64,000 nt of DNA from CAVYHJ01 sp963768165 [NCBI: uncultured bacterium] (GTDB lineage Bacteria > UBP4 > UBA4092), in the NCBI GenBank assembly GCA_963768165.1, contig CAVYHJ010000026.1:310001-374000 (forward strand), written 5' to 3'. Shown one piece after another: positions 50,693 through 60,136 of the stretch. The position numbers and the translations under genes were made by a program. Position 1 is the first letter of the stretch, and each line of letters opens with the position of its first letter. The notes under the pieces are model-generated. The model ran no database searches and had not been told where the DNA came from. It saw only the letters and a list, made by a program, of their open reading frames with translations.

Positions 50693-50759
50693 TTATACTT
50701 CTTAAAATGTATTACATCAACAGGGATGATGGAGATGGTTTTGTGGTGTGATTTGCTGA
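50693..50759 (-). pseudogene. Decayed copy of the 3' end of rng
   Basis: These 67 bases match 52854-52920, within the last codons of rng, at about 54 of 67 positions. Read leftward the frame is open: SKSHHKTISII compared with SESHRKTISIV in the intact gene, ending soon after in TAA. It lies directly after the DUF4914 stop, in the same orientation and, by chance or history, in that gene's frame. It is the residue of a duplication or insertion event. Confidence 0.8.
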
Positions 50760-50769
50760 ATAACAAAAA

Positions 50770-52668
50770 TTATTGTGTAAGGATAAATTTTTCGTAATCC
50801 TGCACGGAACCGCCATTTAGGCAACATTCGATAATTTCTTTTCCTAATTTACTCAAATCATTTTCGAGATATTGTTTCAATTCTTCATGGAAGAAATCGG
50901 TGAGGATTTTGGCGCCGATATCATATCCCTCGGGACCGACTTCCGGTTGGGTATCCACTTGTAAGAACCAATGCGAGACGGTATTTCCCTCCACATGCAT
51001 GGAATAGATGGCATATCCCAATAAGGGACATCGTGCCGGTTGAATCTGTTCAGGTTTAAACTTGGCACCCCCACGTCGTGCGAGATACTCCCGTGCAATC
51101 CATTCCGGCATAAACCCGGTTTCCCATGCGCCTACATATTGATTGGGAGTCAGGATATAACGAACTCTGCGTGTTTCACTAATTTGTTTCAATAATAAAT
51201 TGGCTTGGTCAACCCGTCTACCCGTGGCAAATGGCCAATATGACCCGACTCCTTCACTCGATAACCCTTCCGTATGCAAAATACTGGGATTAGCAAATCC
51301 GCGCGGTGCTACCAATCGCCATAACCACGCTAATGCCGGGGGTAATATATGAAATAATCCTATAATTCCGTAACTTGGATTTTCCCTTGTGCAGGGAGGA
51401 GTTCGTACTCCTATACTACGAATATCCACCGCGACTGGTTCATTAACAATATTGGGTACTATCCGGCGCGGAATTATTACGCGGGGGTTGGGACAGGGGA
51501 TACCCGGTGCGTCCTCAGTATGTTCCCACAACAACGCACGGCTTTGGGGAACTGCATCAATATTTAAAAACAATAAGGGGTCTGAAGACTGGGCGGTTAA
51601 TTTCTCAAGGGACGGGTCGGTACCGTATTCCGTGATATGGTTAACCCGCACAAACCAGGCATTCTCCGCGTCATATAAATGTAATTTTCCGTCCCCTTTT
51701 TGCAGGGAGGGATGGCATAAGGCCATATCGTCTGTCACGGGATTCAAATCACAAGTGCGGGGTATGGCGACATATCTCTTTTCCCCCGTGACAATGTTCT
51801 TACCTAATAATAAACGGCCATCCGCTTGGCGATGAACCTGTTCCAGCATTTCGCTTTTCCCGCTGCCACTGGCGCCTTCATGCATAAACGTCACGACATT
51901 GTCATAAGGTGTTACCACTTGCACTGTGGAACAATGGGCGGTAACCCAACCTTCCTGTTCACCCAATCCAATAAGCACACCGTATATCCCTTTCTTGGCA
52001 CTGGGTCCGGGATAAAGGTTATAGGAAAATATTTCATGCAAATCATCCCGCCGGTTATGTACCACCACCTGTTTCCCTTTGAAATGAGTATGGCGGAACG
52101 GAGGAGCAATATACAGTATGGCACGGGGTGAGAAGTCGTCCGGGAGTTTATCCGGTGGAATAATCCCTTGCAGCATGGCTAATCCCAAAGCGAAAAATCC
52201 TGCATTGGCGGGAGCGATGGCAATCGTATCCAATCCCATTCCCTGTTTTCCGGCAGTAAACGCAAAAACAATTAATTCCTGTTTCTTCAACCAATCAAAA
52301 GTTTCCTTGCGAATCGGTTCAAACTCTTTCCCAAAACGATCCGAGAACCGTATTTTATTACTGGGTTTATCATCAGCTATGGCCATACAATCAGGGTCAC
52401 GCCGTCGCATGGTAACATCTGTATAATTGGCAACCACACCGTTGCGGACTCTACCTACAATTACCTCTGTGATTCTGCCAATAGCAGGAATATCATAGGC
52501 AACCGTAAATTCATCCTGGTTCGGGCCGCCACACGCCAAGTCTGCCAATTGTTGGATGCTCTCACCCACGATCACATGCCTTGAACTGAATAGAATATCC
52601 AAGGCTTCTTCGGGTAAATGCAACCGATTCCAAGTCTCGTTTGTATGGTTTTCTACAATAGTTTTCAT
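50770..52668 (-). CDS. DUF4914 family protein, PEPCK-like fold candidate
   Basis: A 632-residue protein whose central [16 protein letters not shown] is a P-loop of the kind found in phosphoenolpyruvate carboxykinase-like proteins, matching what I recall of DUF4914. Other conserved-looking stretches are VFAFTAGKQGMGLDTIAIAP, YGVLIGLGEQEGWVTAHC, WPFATGRRVDQANLLL and RYILTPNQYVGAWETGF. No membrane segment or signal peptide is present. The reaction is unknown. On the minus strand it lies after rng, and is bracketed by the true rng 3' end and a decayed copy of it, so it may have arrived with a duplication. Confidence 0.7.
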   Translation of the reverse strand: MKTIVENHTNETWNRLHLPEEALDILFSSRHVIVGESIQQLADLACGGPNQDEFTVAYDIPAIGRITEVIVGRVRNGVVANYTDVTMRRRDPDCMAIADDKPSNKIRFSDRFGKEFEPIRKETFDWLKKQELIVFAFTAGKQGMGLDTIAIAPANAGFFALGLAMLQGIIPPDKLPDDFSPRAILYIAPPFRHTHFKGKQVVVHNRRDDLHEIFSYNLYPGPSAKKGIYGVLIGLGEQEGWVTAHCSTVQVVTPYDNVVTFMHEGASGSGKSEMLEQVHRQADGRLLLGKNIVTGEKRYVAIPRTCDLNPVTDDMALCHPSLQKGDGKLHLYDAENAWFVRVNHITEYGTDPSLEKLTAQSSDPLLFLNIDAVPQSRALLWEHTEDAPGIPCPNPRVIIPRRIVPNIVNEPVAVDIRSIGVRTPPCTRENPSYGIIGLFHILPPALAWLWRLVAPRGFANPSILHTEGLSSEGVGSYWPFATGRRVDQANLLLKQISETRRVRYILTPNQYVGAWETGFMPEWIAREYLARRGGAKFKPEQIQPARCPLLGYAIYSMHVEGNTVSHWFLQVDTQPEVGPEGYDIGAKILTDFFHEELKQYLENDLSKLGKEIIECCLNGGSVQDYEKFILTQ

Positions 52669-52831
52669 ACCTAATAAATGGATACAACTCGCTGATTGTT
52701 GGGAATAATAACCTTAACTCTAAGTAATATATTTTCCCAGAATTCAAGTTATTTGTCTATGATGCAGGGAGATAAGGGCTAAAGCCCGAAGAACCGTACA
52801 CTGAAGTGTCGTAGAAGAAAAAAAGAAATGA

Positions 52832-54496
52832 TCAAATATCCAACAATTCCACATTGTACTTTTCAAAATGCATTTTATCATCAGGGACGATGGAGATAGT
52901 TTTACGGTGGGATTCGCTGAGTTTGATGAGTTCGGTTTCCATTTCTTCATTGAGAAATTTACTTAGGTCAGGATGGACTTTGACGACGATTTTGGGTTTC
53001 CCGGTCATGCGGCAGACACGATTGAGTTCCCGCAATACTTTAATTGCCATGGTATCGCCCGATAAAATAACACCGTCTCCGTCACAATAGGGACAAGATT
53101 GCGTCAAAGTTTTGAGAACGCTTGGACGAACGCGGCGGCGGGTCATTTGAATCAATCCGACTTCCGTCATTTCAAGAACGTTAAACCGTTCGCGGTCATT
53201 TTTTAGAGCTTCTAAAAACGCTTGATGGACTTTGTGCTGGTTACTGCGGCTGCGCATATCAATAAAATCAATGACGATGAGTCCGCCCAACCCGCGTGCG
53301 CGGATTTGATGTGCTACTTCCTGCGCAGCTTCCACATTGGTTTTGAGCACGGTCTCTTCCAAATCCTGACCTCCACTAAATTTACCGGTATTTACGTCAA
53401 TGGCAACAAGAGCTTCTGCTTCATCAATATAAATATGTCCGCCGGATTTCATCCAGATTTTGCGGTGCAGGAGTTTGTCAATTTGCGATTCCACATCATA
53501 GACATCGAATAAAGGGTCGGAACTGTCATGATATTGGATGCGGGAAAGCAGTTCAGGAGAAATATTGGTCACCAGTTCACGAATCTCATCGTAAACTTCT
53601 TCCGAATCAATAATCAGAGAATCGATTTCTTCTTTGAATAAATCGCGGACGATACGGAAACTTAATCCCAAATCCTGATGAATCAAATTGGGCGCGTGCA
53701 TGGTGTCCCCGCGCTTCTGAATTTTTTCCCAAAGGTTGGTGAGGAAAACGCAATCCCGCCGGAATTCCTCCTCCGTGGCGCCTTGCGCAGCGGTGCGAAC
53801 GATCACACCCATTCCTTCGGGTAACAGAGTGCGAATCAATTCTTTCAAGCGGTCGCGCTCCTCCGGTTGTTGAATACGCCGGGAAATCCCGATATGTCGG
53901 ATAGTCGGCATTAAAACCAAAAACCGGCCTGGCAGAGTGATGTGCGTAGTCGCTCGGGCACCTTTTTTGCCAAGAGGTTCTTTGACGATTTGAACCAGTA
54001 ATTCCTGTCCTTTGCGAATTAAATCTTCAATGGCAACCGGTGGTTTGTACTCTCTTCGTTTCTTTTTCTCTTTACCCTTTCCTTCCGTTGGAATCTCCTC
54101 TTCAATTTCTGCTGCCGGTTCGTCTTCGGCTGCAGGCTCTTCCGGTATGGAAACGATTTCATTCGTCCCGCCATTTTCTTCCGGTTCATCGAGCAACGAT
54201 TCGTATGATTTCATGTCGTAATAAATATCAGAGACGTAGAGAAAAACATTTTTACCAAAACCGATATCCACAAATGCAGCACCGATTCCCGGGACAACTC
54301 GATCTACTCTTCCTTTATAGATATTACCGATAATTCCGCGGTCGGCATTGCGTTCAACAATCAGTTCGGCAAGTTTTCCACCTTCAATGAGAGCCACTCG
54401 CGTTTCAAAATTTTCGATATTCAGGAGAATGACCCGATTGGGATTTTTAACTTTTAGTAGTGAATGTTTTGAAGAATGTCGTTTATGGCGGCTCAT
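52832..54496 (-). CDS. rng: Ribonuclease E/G family protein
   Basis: A 554-residue RNase G-type endonuclease for rRNA processing and mRNA turnover. An S1 domain at about 38-130 (GIIGNIYKGRVDRVVPGIGAAFVDIG) is interrupted by an acidic Pro/Glu-rich insert (about 95-150), then the 5'-sensor and DNase I-like domain with catalytic aspartates in EALVAIDVNTGKF and LIVIDFIDMRSR, and the zinc-link CPYCDGDGV. It lacks the long RNase E C-terminal scaffold. Radical SAM and rodA genes precede it, a layout seen in many bacteria. Its last 70 bases recur as a decayed copy at 50693-50759. Confidence 0.94.
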   Translation of the reverse strand: MSRHKRHSSKHSLLKVKNPNRVILLNIENFETRVALIEGGKLAELIVERNADRGIIGNIYKGRVDRVVPGIGAAFVDIGFGKNVFLYVSDIYYDMKSYESLLDEPEENGGTNEIVSIPEEPAAEDEPAAEIEEEIPTEGKGKEKKKRREYKPPVAIEDLIRKGQELLVQIVKEPLGKKGARATTHITLPGRFLVLMPTIRHIGISRRIQQPEERDRLKELIRTLLPEGMGVIVRTAAQGATEEEFRRDCVFLTNLWEKIQKRGDTMHAPNLIHQDLGLSFRIVRDLFKEEIDSLIIDSEEVYDEIRELVTNISPELLSRIQYHDSSDPLFDVYDVESQIDKLLHRKIWMKSGGHIYIDEAEALVAIDVNTGKFSGGQDLEETVLKTNVEAAQEVAHQIRARGLGGLIVIDFIDMRSRSNQHKVHQAFLEALKNDRERFNVLEMTEVGLIQMTRRRVRPSVLKTLTQSCPYCDGDGVILSGDTMAIKVLRELNRVCRMTGKPKIVVKVHPDLSKFLNEEMETELIKLSESHRKTISIVPDDKMHFEKYNVELLDI

Positions 54497-54502
54497 GATA
54501 CC

Positions 54503-54590
54503 ATTTCAGATTTCAAATTATCGATTACAGATTTAATGAATAAGTGGAAAGATTTTAAAGATCTTAAATCTGAATTCTCAAATCTGCAAT
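54503..54590. repeat. AT-rich phrase repeat overlapping the radical SAM stop
   Basis: CAGATTTCAAATTATCGATTACAGATTT and ATCTTAAATCTGAATTCTCAAATCTG type words, each under 20 bases when taken singly, fill the rng/radical SAM spacer. The right end encodes the final residues IADLRIQI and the stop of the radical SAM gene. Confidence 0.5.
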
Positions 54591-57218
54591 AATTCCTTTC
54601 CCTTCTTCACCCATTCTATCCAGCAGTTGGGGGAAACCCGATATTTCTGTATATAATCCTGTGCGTTTAAAGTGTAATAGTTTAATCGTTTTTTCATCCT
54701 GTTCAATAATCTGTTCCATAATTTCTTCCGGCCGTGCATTTCCTGTTGAGGAAATTTTGAGGAGTAAATCAACCGCCTGTTCCGAATCATTATGATATGT
54801 AATCGTCTCAATTAGCGGACGGATATTCATTTTTTTTGTTGTTCCTTCTTTTGTTTCTCGTGTCACAATAATTTCCGTTTGATTTAAAATCGTTTGAATT
54901 TTCTCTCGAATTATATCATCACTTATGGAGTTAGGGAAATGGGTCACATGATAAGATGCCAGACTGGTTGTTTTTCCGAAACTCGGAGATTGCGGAGAAA
55001 TAGTCCAACAATCCAAGATTTCGAGTCCTGACGGTAGGGTGCAGGACAAGCGTGCGGCGAATTCATCAGCGGTCATTTGAGTGGTCAATTGGAATTCAGC
55101 ATATTCGGAAATACTGGAATAACCCAGTGAGAGTGCCATCGCAAGATGAAATTTCATCTGCGGGCTAAATCCTTGCGACCAAGCAATAGGCAAACTGGAA
55201 CGACGAATGGCAGCAGTAAACGTACGCATTAAATCCAAATGACCGATGAAACGTAATTCGTCAGTTTTGGCAAACTTTATGCGGATATGCGTGCTGGCCG
55301 GATCATGTTGAACCAGCAACGTGCCGCTACCTGTGTCCTCATAATCGGATGTTTTCTGATAAGGCCAGAGAAATTTTTCGTTGGCCTTGGCGTGAGTACA
55401 ATCTTCCAGTCCACAAGCGACGCAGAATTTATCTATGGAACAATCTCCCATGGTATTTTCTTTGATAGCATTGGTGTATTCTTCTAATAAGAACGTTCGC
55501 GTTATGCCTGAATCAATATGTGCCCATGGAAGAATTTCATCTTTTTCTCGTACACGAATAGCATAAAAATCTCCATTCATGCCGGCCTCCTTAAGCGCAT
55601 CCTCCCATTTTTGCATGTCGAATTGGTCTGACCAGTTATCCAGATAACATCCTTTCTCCCATGCGCGATAAATGACGTCCGCGACCCGGCGGTCTCCTCT
55701 GGAAAAAATACCTTCAAGATAGGATTGATTCGGATCGTGCCATTTGATTCTCACAACATTCGACCGAACACGGTCTTTTATCCAAAATATGCGGCGCTGT
55801 ACTTCCGCACGATCCAATTGTTCCGCACTCTCAAAAGCGCTGTGCGGTTTGGGCACGAAGACGGAAAAAGATGCGGTGATTTTGCAATGACGTTTGGCAT
55901 GTTTCCGTGCCAGTTCTCCCACACGATTAATTAACCAGACTGTCTCTTCCAAATCTTCGTACGTTTCAGTGGGGAGTCCTACCATGAAATATAATTTGGC
56001 ATTCAGCCAACCGTTAGAAAAAACCTGAACGATGGCTTGTTCCAAATCGGCATTGGTAATAGTTTTATTTATAACATTTCGCAGACGTTCACTTCCCGCT
56101 TCCACCGCAAATGTAAATCCTGATTTGCGGACTCGCTGAGTGAGTTTGGCAACATCAATAGAAAATGTATCCAGGCGCAAGGAAGGCAGGGATAGAGAGA
56201 CGCCCATCGGTTCAAAATGATTGGCTAACCGCGTGACGAGTTCTTTGATTCCGTCATAATCACTGCTGCTGAGAGAAAGCAAGGCAACTTCACTCAAGCC
56301 CGTCTGCGCTATTCCCTCTTTGGCCTGCGTGACAAGGGTTTGAATACTGCGTTCGCGGCGGGGACGTGTAATATAACCCGCCTGGCAAAACCGGCATCCA
56401 CGCGTACATCCCCGCTGAATTTCCAACGCAATACGGTCATGAGACGTTTCAATATACGGAACGATTTGACGCGTAGGGTAATAGGCCTCTTCCAAATCCA
56501 CCACACTGCGCAAAATGCGTTTGGGAATATCATCAACAATAGGGTTGATTTCTTTGATAAATCTATCTTCCGTATAACTCACTTGAAATAAAGACGGGAC
56601 ATATACCCCTTTTATCTTTGCTAATTGATGCAAGATTTCTTTGCGAGGTGCACCACTTTTCTTCAATGCCAAAACCGTCTCTGAAATTTGTAAAATAGTT
56701 TCTTCCCCGTCTCCCATGACGAAAACATCGAAAAACGGCGCTGTAGGTTCAGGATTAAATGTCGCGTGACCTCCGACAATAACGATGGGATCATTTTCTT
56801 TGCGCTGCTCGCTATAAAGAGGAATTCCTGCGAGATAAAGCATGTTGAGTGCGGTGGTATAACACAACTCATGTTGTAGAGATATTGCCAGAATATCGAA
56901 TCCTTTGACGGGAGTATAGGATTCCAAGGTATAGAGTGGGATATTTTCTTTTTGCATTAATTCCACCATATCCGGCCATGGAGCGAAAACTCGTTCCGCT
57001 ACAAAAGGAGAACGGGCATTGAGAATTTCATAAAATATTTTCAGACCGAGATGAGACATTCCAAGATCGTATATATCAGGAAACGCCAAAGCAATTTTCA
57101 ATTCAACTTTGGAATGGTCTTTGATAATGACATTGTATTCATTACCCAAATATCGTCCGGGTTTGGTGACCAAAGGCAATATCTCATTGCACAGTTTTTC
57201 TTTCAATTGATAATTCAT
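54564..57218 (-). CDS. B12-binding/radical SAM protein with C-terminal DUF2344 (TIGR03960 plus TIGR03936)
   Basis: An 884-residue fusion. The N-terminal B12-binding-like region (IYDLGMSHLGLKIFYEILNA, VIVGGHATFNPEPTAPFFDVF) leads to a radical SAM domain whose 4Fe-4S cluster cysteines are in ALEIQRGCTRGCRFCQAGYI near 270-280. A DUF2344 domain at about 650-860 follows (IRIKFAKTDELRFIGHLDLMRTF, WSQGFSPQMKFHLAMAL). The family is widespread beside RNase G/E and rodA, but its reaction is not established. It ends in phrase-repeat DNA, which encodes its last residues. Confidence 0.93.
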   Translation of the reverse strand: MNYQLKEKLCNEILPLVTKPGRYLGNEYNVIIKDHSKVELKIALAFPDIYDLGMSHLGLKIFYEILNARSPFVAERVFAPWPDMVELMQKENIPLYTLESYTPVKGFDILAISLQHELCYTTALNMLYLAGIPLYSEQRKENDPIVIVGGHATFNPEPTAPFFDVFVMGDGEETILQISETVLALKKSGAPRKEILHQLAKIKGVYVPSLFQVSYTEDRFIKEINPIVDDIPKRILRSVVDLEEAYYPTRQIVPYIETSHDRIALEIQRGCTRGCRFCQAGYITRPRRERSIQTLVTQAKEGIAQTGLSEVALLSLSSSDYDGIKELVTRLANHFEPMGVSLSLPSLRLDTFSIDVAKLTQRVRKSGFTFAVEAGSERLRNVINKTITNADLEQAIVQVFSNGWLNAKLYFMVGLPTETYEDLEETVWLINRVGELARKHAKRHCKITASFSVFVPKPHSAFESAEQLDRAEVQRRIFWIKDRVRSNVVRIKWHDPNQSYLEGIFSRGDRRVADVIYRAWEKGCYLDNWSDQFDMQKWEDALKEAGMNGDFYAIRVREKDEILPWAHIDSGITRTFLLEEYTNAIKENTMGDCSIDKFCVACGLEDCTHAKANEKFLWPYQKTSDYEDTGSGTLLVQHDPASTHIRIKFAKTDELRFIGHLDLMRTFTAAIRRSSLPIAWSQGFSPQMKFHLAMALSLGYSSISEYAEFQLTTQMTADEFAARLSCTLPSGLEILDCWTISPQSPSFGKTTSLASYHVTHFPNSISDDIIREKIQTILNQTEIIVTRETKEGTTKKMNIRPLIETITYHNDSEQAVDLLLKISSTGNARPEEIMEQIIEQDEKTIKLLHFKRTGLYTEISGFPQLLDRMGEEGKGIIADLRIQI

Positions 57219-57224
57219 AATTTC

Positions 57225-58316
57225 TTAGTAGGTATACCTTCGTTGATGAACATTGATAGCCAATCCGATAGCCGTCATAAATGTGAGATAGGATGATCCG
57301 CCGTAACTGATAAATGGCAAAGGAAGACCGGTTACCGGCATGATTCCCAAGGTCATGCCAACATTGATTACCAGATGTGCCAATAACAACGCGACAACAC
57401 CCACAATAATATAAATGCCCTGTCTATCTTTGGCAGTTTTTGTCCATGTCAACATCCGCATCAATACAAAAGTAAAAATCAGTATTAGCAGCACGGCACC
57501 GATAAATCCAAATTGTTCCGCAAAAGTCGAAAACGCAAAGTCGGTATGATTCGCAGGTAAAAAATCCAACTGGCTTTGGCTCCCTTGCAACAGTCCTTTT
57601 CCTATGAATTGTCCTGATCCGACGGCAATTTTCGATTGGATAACGTGATAACCCGCGCCCAAAGGGTCAGTCTGCGGATTTAGAAATATCAGCAAACGAT
57701 TCTTTTGATAGGTTTTCAAAAAGGCAAACGCAAGAGGTGAAATCAATAACCCGGCTATTACTGGATAAGCCAGATGTTTCCAATTGGCTCCGGCGACATA
57801 CAACATTAAATAAAGAATGGGAATTAGTATCAACGAAGTTCCCAAATCCGGTTGTTTCATAATTAGAATCATAGGAATGCCGATGAGGAGGAACGCCCCA
57901 AGGGCTTTGGTCCAGTCGCGGATGCCATCTCCTATATCTGTGAGATAGCGGGTTAATCCCAGAATCAATATGATTTTTGATAATTCAGAAGGTTGAAATT
58001 GGAAACCGCCGATAGATAACCAGCGGACAGCGCCGCCGGAAGAACGTCCCAGTAACATTACCGATACGAGCAGAATAATATTCGCCGCATATAGCCACCA
58101 CGCAAAGCGCACCCAGAGATGGTAATCGAATCCCGTAACCAGTATTAACCAAAGAATTCCCAAGACAATCCAGAGAGATTGTTTATAGGCAAATCCTGCG
58201 GAATTCATGTCATGGAACGTGGCGCTATAAACCAATATTATACCGAGAATGCTTAATAGAATAACGGCAAAAACCACCCAATAATCTGTTTGATCAAAAT
58301 AACCGTGCCAGTTCAT
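57225..58316 (-). CDS. rodA: Rod shape-determining protein RodA (SEDS family)
   Basis: A 363-residue polytopic SEDS glycosyltransferase with about ten helices. Landmarks are YSATFHDMNSAGFAYKQS, FQFQPSELSKIILILGL, MKQPDLGTSLILIPI and the C-terminal MTLGIMPVTGLPLPFISYGGSS. RodA polymerises glycan strands for side-wall elongation with a class B PBP. AGAGGT lies five bases before ATG 58316. It precedes the radical SAM gene by six bases. No mreBCD or pbp2 gene is present in the window. Confidence 0.96.
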   Translation of the reverse strand: MNWHGYFDQTDYWVVFAVILLSILGIILVYSATFHDMNSAGFAYKQSLWIVLGILWLILVTGFDYHLWVRFAWWLYAANIILLVSVMLLGRSSGGAVRWLSIGGFQFQPSELSKIILILGLTRYLTDIGDGIRDWTKALGAFLLIGIPMILIMKQPDLGTSLILIPILYLMLYVAGANWKHLAYPVIAGLLISPLAFAFLKTYQKNRLLIFLNPQTDPLGAGYHVIQSKIAVGSGQFIGKGLLQGSQSQLDFLPANHTDFAFSTFAEQFGFIGAVLLILIFTFVLMRMLTWTKTAKDRQGIYIIVGVVALLLAHLVINVGMTLGIMPVTGLPLPFISYGGSSYLTFMTAIGLAINVHQRRYTY

Positions 58317-58443
58317 TTTTTACCTCTAATCATATATCATTCTACTGAATCTATACGGAGAAGTCCATTACAGATAATGGAAAACTTGCGTTATTTTAAG
58401 TAAAGTTATATATTCATAATAAAATTGTTACCAAGGAGAATAA

Positions 58444-58698
58444 ATGTCATTTGACGAATTTCAAAATCTTGGAGCTTGGATTATACGTATCGCTGTCTAT
58501 GGCACGCTGTTGGCAGTTGCCTTGGGATTTCTAGTAGTTCTCTTGAAAAGTTTTCGAGCGAATCTACGAACCAGAGGAATTGTAGGCATATTAATTGGAA
58601 TCATAAAACTGATCGTTTTTGCCGGTATTATCTTAATTGTGGTTCATCTTGCACAGCAATATGAATGGGTAGACAAGTTTGAAGCAATGCTTCCTTAA
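58444..58698 (+). CDS. Small two-helix membrane protein, unknown
   Basis: An 84-residue protein with two strong membrane segments (IAVYGTLLAVALGFLVVLL and IIKLIVFAGIILIVVHLA) joined by a basic loop. AAGGAG lies five bases before ATG 58444, so translation is likely. It is divergent from rodA and 26 bp upstream of the beta-propeller gene, possibly in the same transcript. No family is recognised. Confidence 0.7.
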   Translation: MSFDEFQNLGAWIIRIAVYGTLLAVALGFLVVLLKSFRANLRTRGIVGILIGIIKLIVFAGIILIVVHLAQQYEWVDKFEAMLP

Positions 58699-58724
58699 AT
58701 TACTCTCACGAGAAAAATGTTGTT

Positions 58725-60062
58725 ATGAAAATCAAGCTATTCTTTTCCCCGCTTTTATTATTGCTACCGATTTGTGTATATTCAATCCCGCCTGTCATTA
58801 GGACGGAATGGAAAAACAGTGAAATGTTGGGTCCACAAATTACCCAGATAAGAACCGAACCTAAAATTATCCGAGCTGGAGAAAAGTTTCGGGTTTATGC
58901 AAAAATTACCGATAACAATGGATTAGCGGAAGAAACCAACGGCAGAAAAAATGTGATGTTTGTGTATAGGGACGAACCCTTTGCCCCGAAACTCAAATGG
59001 GATAACACAAATGGATTGCTTATCGGATTAGATAAGCCGCCCCAAGGATTGTTTGGTATGAAACAAATTTCAAATGACGAGTTTGTTACTGAATCGGAAA
59101 TTCCCGGCTTGAAAGAGGGAGCCGAGGTTTATTATAAGGTTGTGGCTGCTGACGCGAAAGGAAATGTGAACGGCAGCGAATTGAGGCATTTCAAGGTATA
59201 TTATCCGTCAAAGCCTTATCGAAGTGCAGGCGAATTCGGTCAACCGTATGAAGTCGGGCAATACGCGGCACTGGATAAAGAAGGTCAAATTTGGGTATGT
59301 GAAGTTGGTAAAAATGATTTGCGGGTGTTTCTGCAGGACGGTACGGAATCGTCTATTTCAAGAATTAGCACGGGTTTGGACGAGAGCAAGAAACTTGTGC
59401 CGATTAAGAATCCTTCCGGGTTGGTGGCAGATAAGAATGGAATGATCTACGCGACATTTGGGAAAGATTCCAATGGATATATTACTCAATATGATCCGAC
59501 GAATGGAAATCCGATGTGGGGAATGTCTGTAAAATATTCTCCCGGAGATATAGCGATAGACCGGAATGGGAATTTATTTGTTATTGAGAAATTACAAGGC
59601 CGATGGCATCTCTATGACCAGTTGGGAAAGGAATATGAAAATTCGCCTTTTTGTTATGATACGGAATCCTCTTTAATCAACCGGGGTATTGCGGTTACGG
59701 AAAACGGGAGAACGGTTTATATCGCATCTGATTCTGTCGGGGAGGTCATTAAATTTACCGGAACTATTTCTCGAAACAAGGCACCCTTTCAACCGGTAAA
59801 AAGTCTAACCCATATTTCCGGCGCGTCAGGCGCTGTGAATATTGATAACGACGGAAATATTTATGTGAGCGATTATGGCGCCAATTGTATTCAGGTTTTC
59901 AACCGGAATGAAAAGCATATTGCCGATTTAGTTGGTGGGACCCCGGAACTAGAATATCCATGTGGTGTAGCGATAAGCCGTGATGGAAAAACTATTTACA
60001 TAGTGAGCATGACGTCTAGTTTAGGATTTGGCAAATTGCAAAAATGGGTAAAAGAGAAATAA
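58725..60062 (+). CDS. Secreted NHL-type beta-propeller protein
   Basis: A 445-residue exported protein: signal peptide (FFSPLLLLLPICVYSIPP), an Ig-like segment (about 30-155, GEKFRVYAKITDNNGLAEET), then NHL/SMP-30-like propeller blades (about 165-440), each with an Asp-rich turn such as LDKEGQIWVCE, ADKNGMIYATF, IDRNGNLFVIE, IDNDGNIYVSD and ISRDGKTIYIV. Such propellers bind proteins, RNA or ligands outside the cell; no catalytic site can be named. It lies between the small membrane protein and leuS. Confidence 0.8.
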   Translation: MKIKLFFSPLLLLLPICVYSIPPVIRTEWKNSEMLGPQITQIRTEPKIIRAGEKFRVYAKITDNNGLAEETNGRKNVMFVYRDEPFAPKLKWDNTNGLLIGLDKPPQGLFGMKQISNDEFVTESEIPGLKEGAEVYYKVVAADAKGNVNGSELRHFKVYYPSKPYRSAGEFGQPYEVGQYAALDKEGQIWVCEVGKNDLRVFLQDGTESSISRISTGLDESKKLVPIKNPSGLVADKNGMIYATFGKDSNGYITQYDPTNGNPMWGMSVKYSPGDIAIDRNGNLFVIEKLQGRWHLYDQLGKEYENSPFCYDTESSLINRGIAVTENGRTVYIASDSVGEVIKFTGTISRNKAPFQPVKSLTHISGASGAVNIDNDGNIYVSDYGANCIQVFNRNEKHIADLVGGTPELEYPCGVAISRDGKTIYIVSMTSSLGFGKLQKWVKEK

Positions 60063-60089
60063 TCGTTTCTGAACATCCATTTCCGATTC

Positions 60090-60118
60090 TTGCTTCTAGA
60101 ATCAATTCATACTACAAT
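60090..60118 (+). promoter_or_regulatory. Promoter for leuS
   Basis: TTGCTT (60090-60095) and TACAAT (60113-60118) are 17 bases apart, 18 bases before ATG 60137. A short leader carrying AGGTGA as ribosome binding site would result. Confidence 0.5.
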
Positions 60119-60136
60119 TTTTAGCACAGGTGAAAC

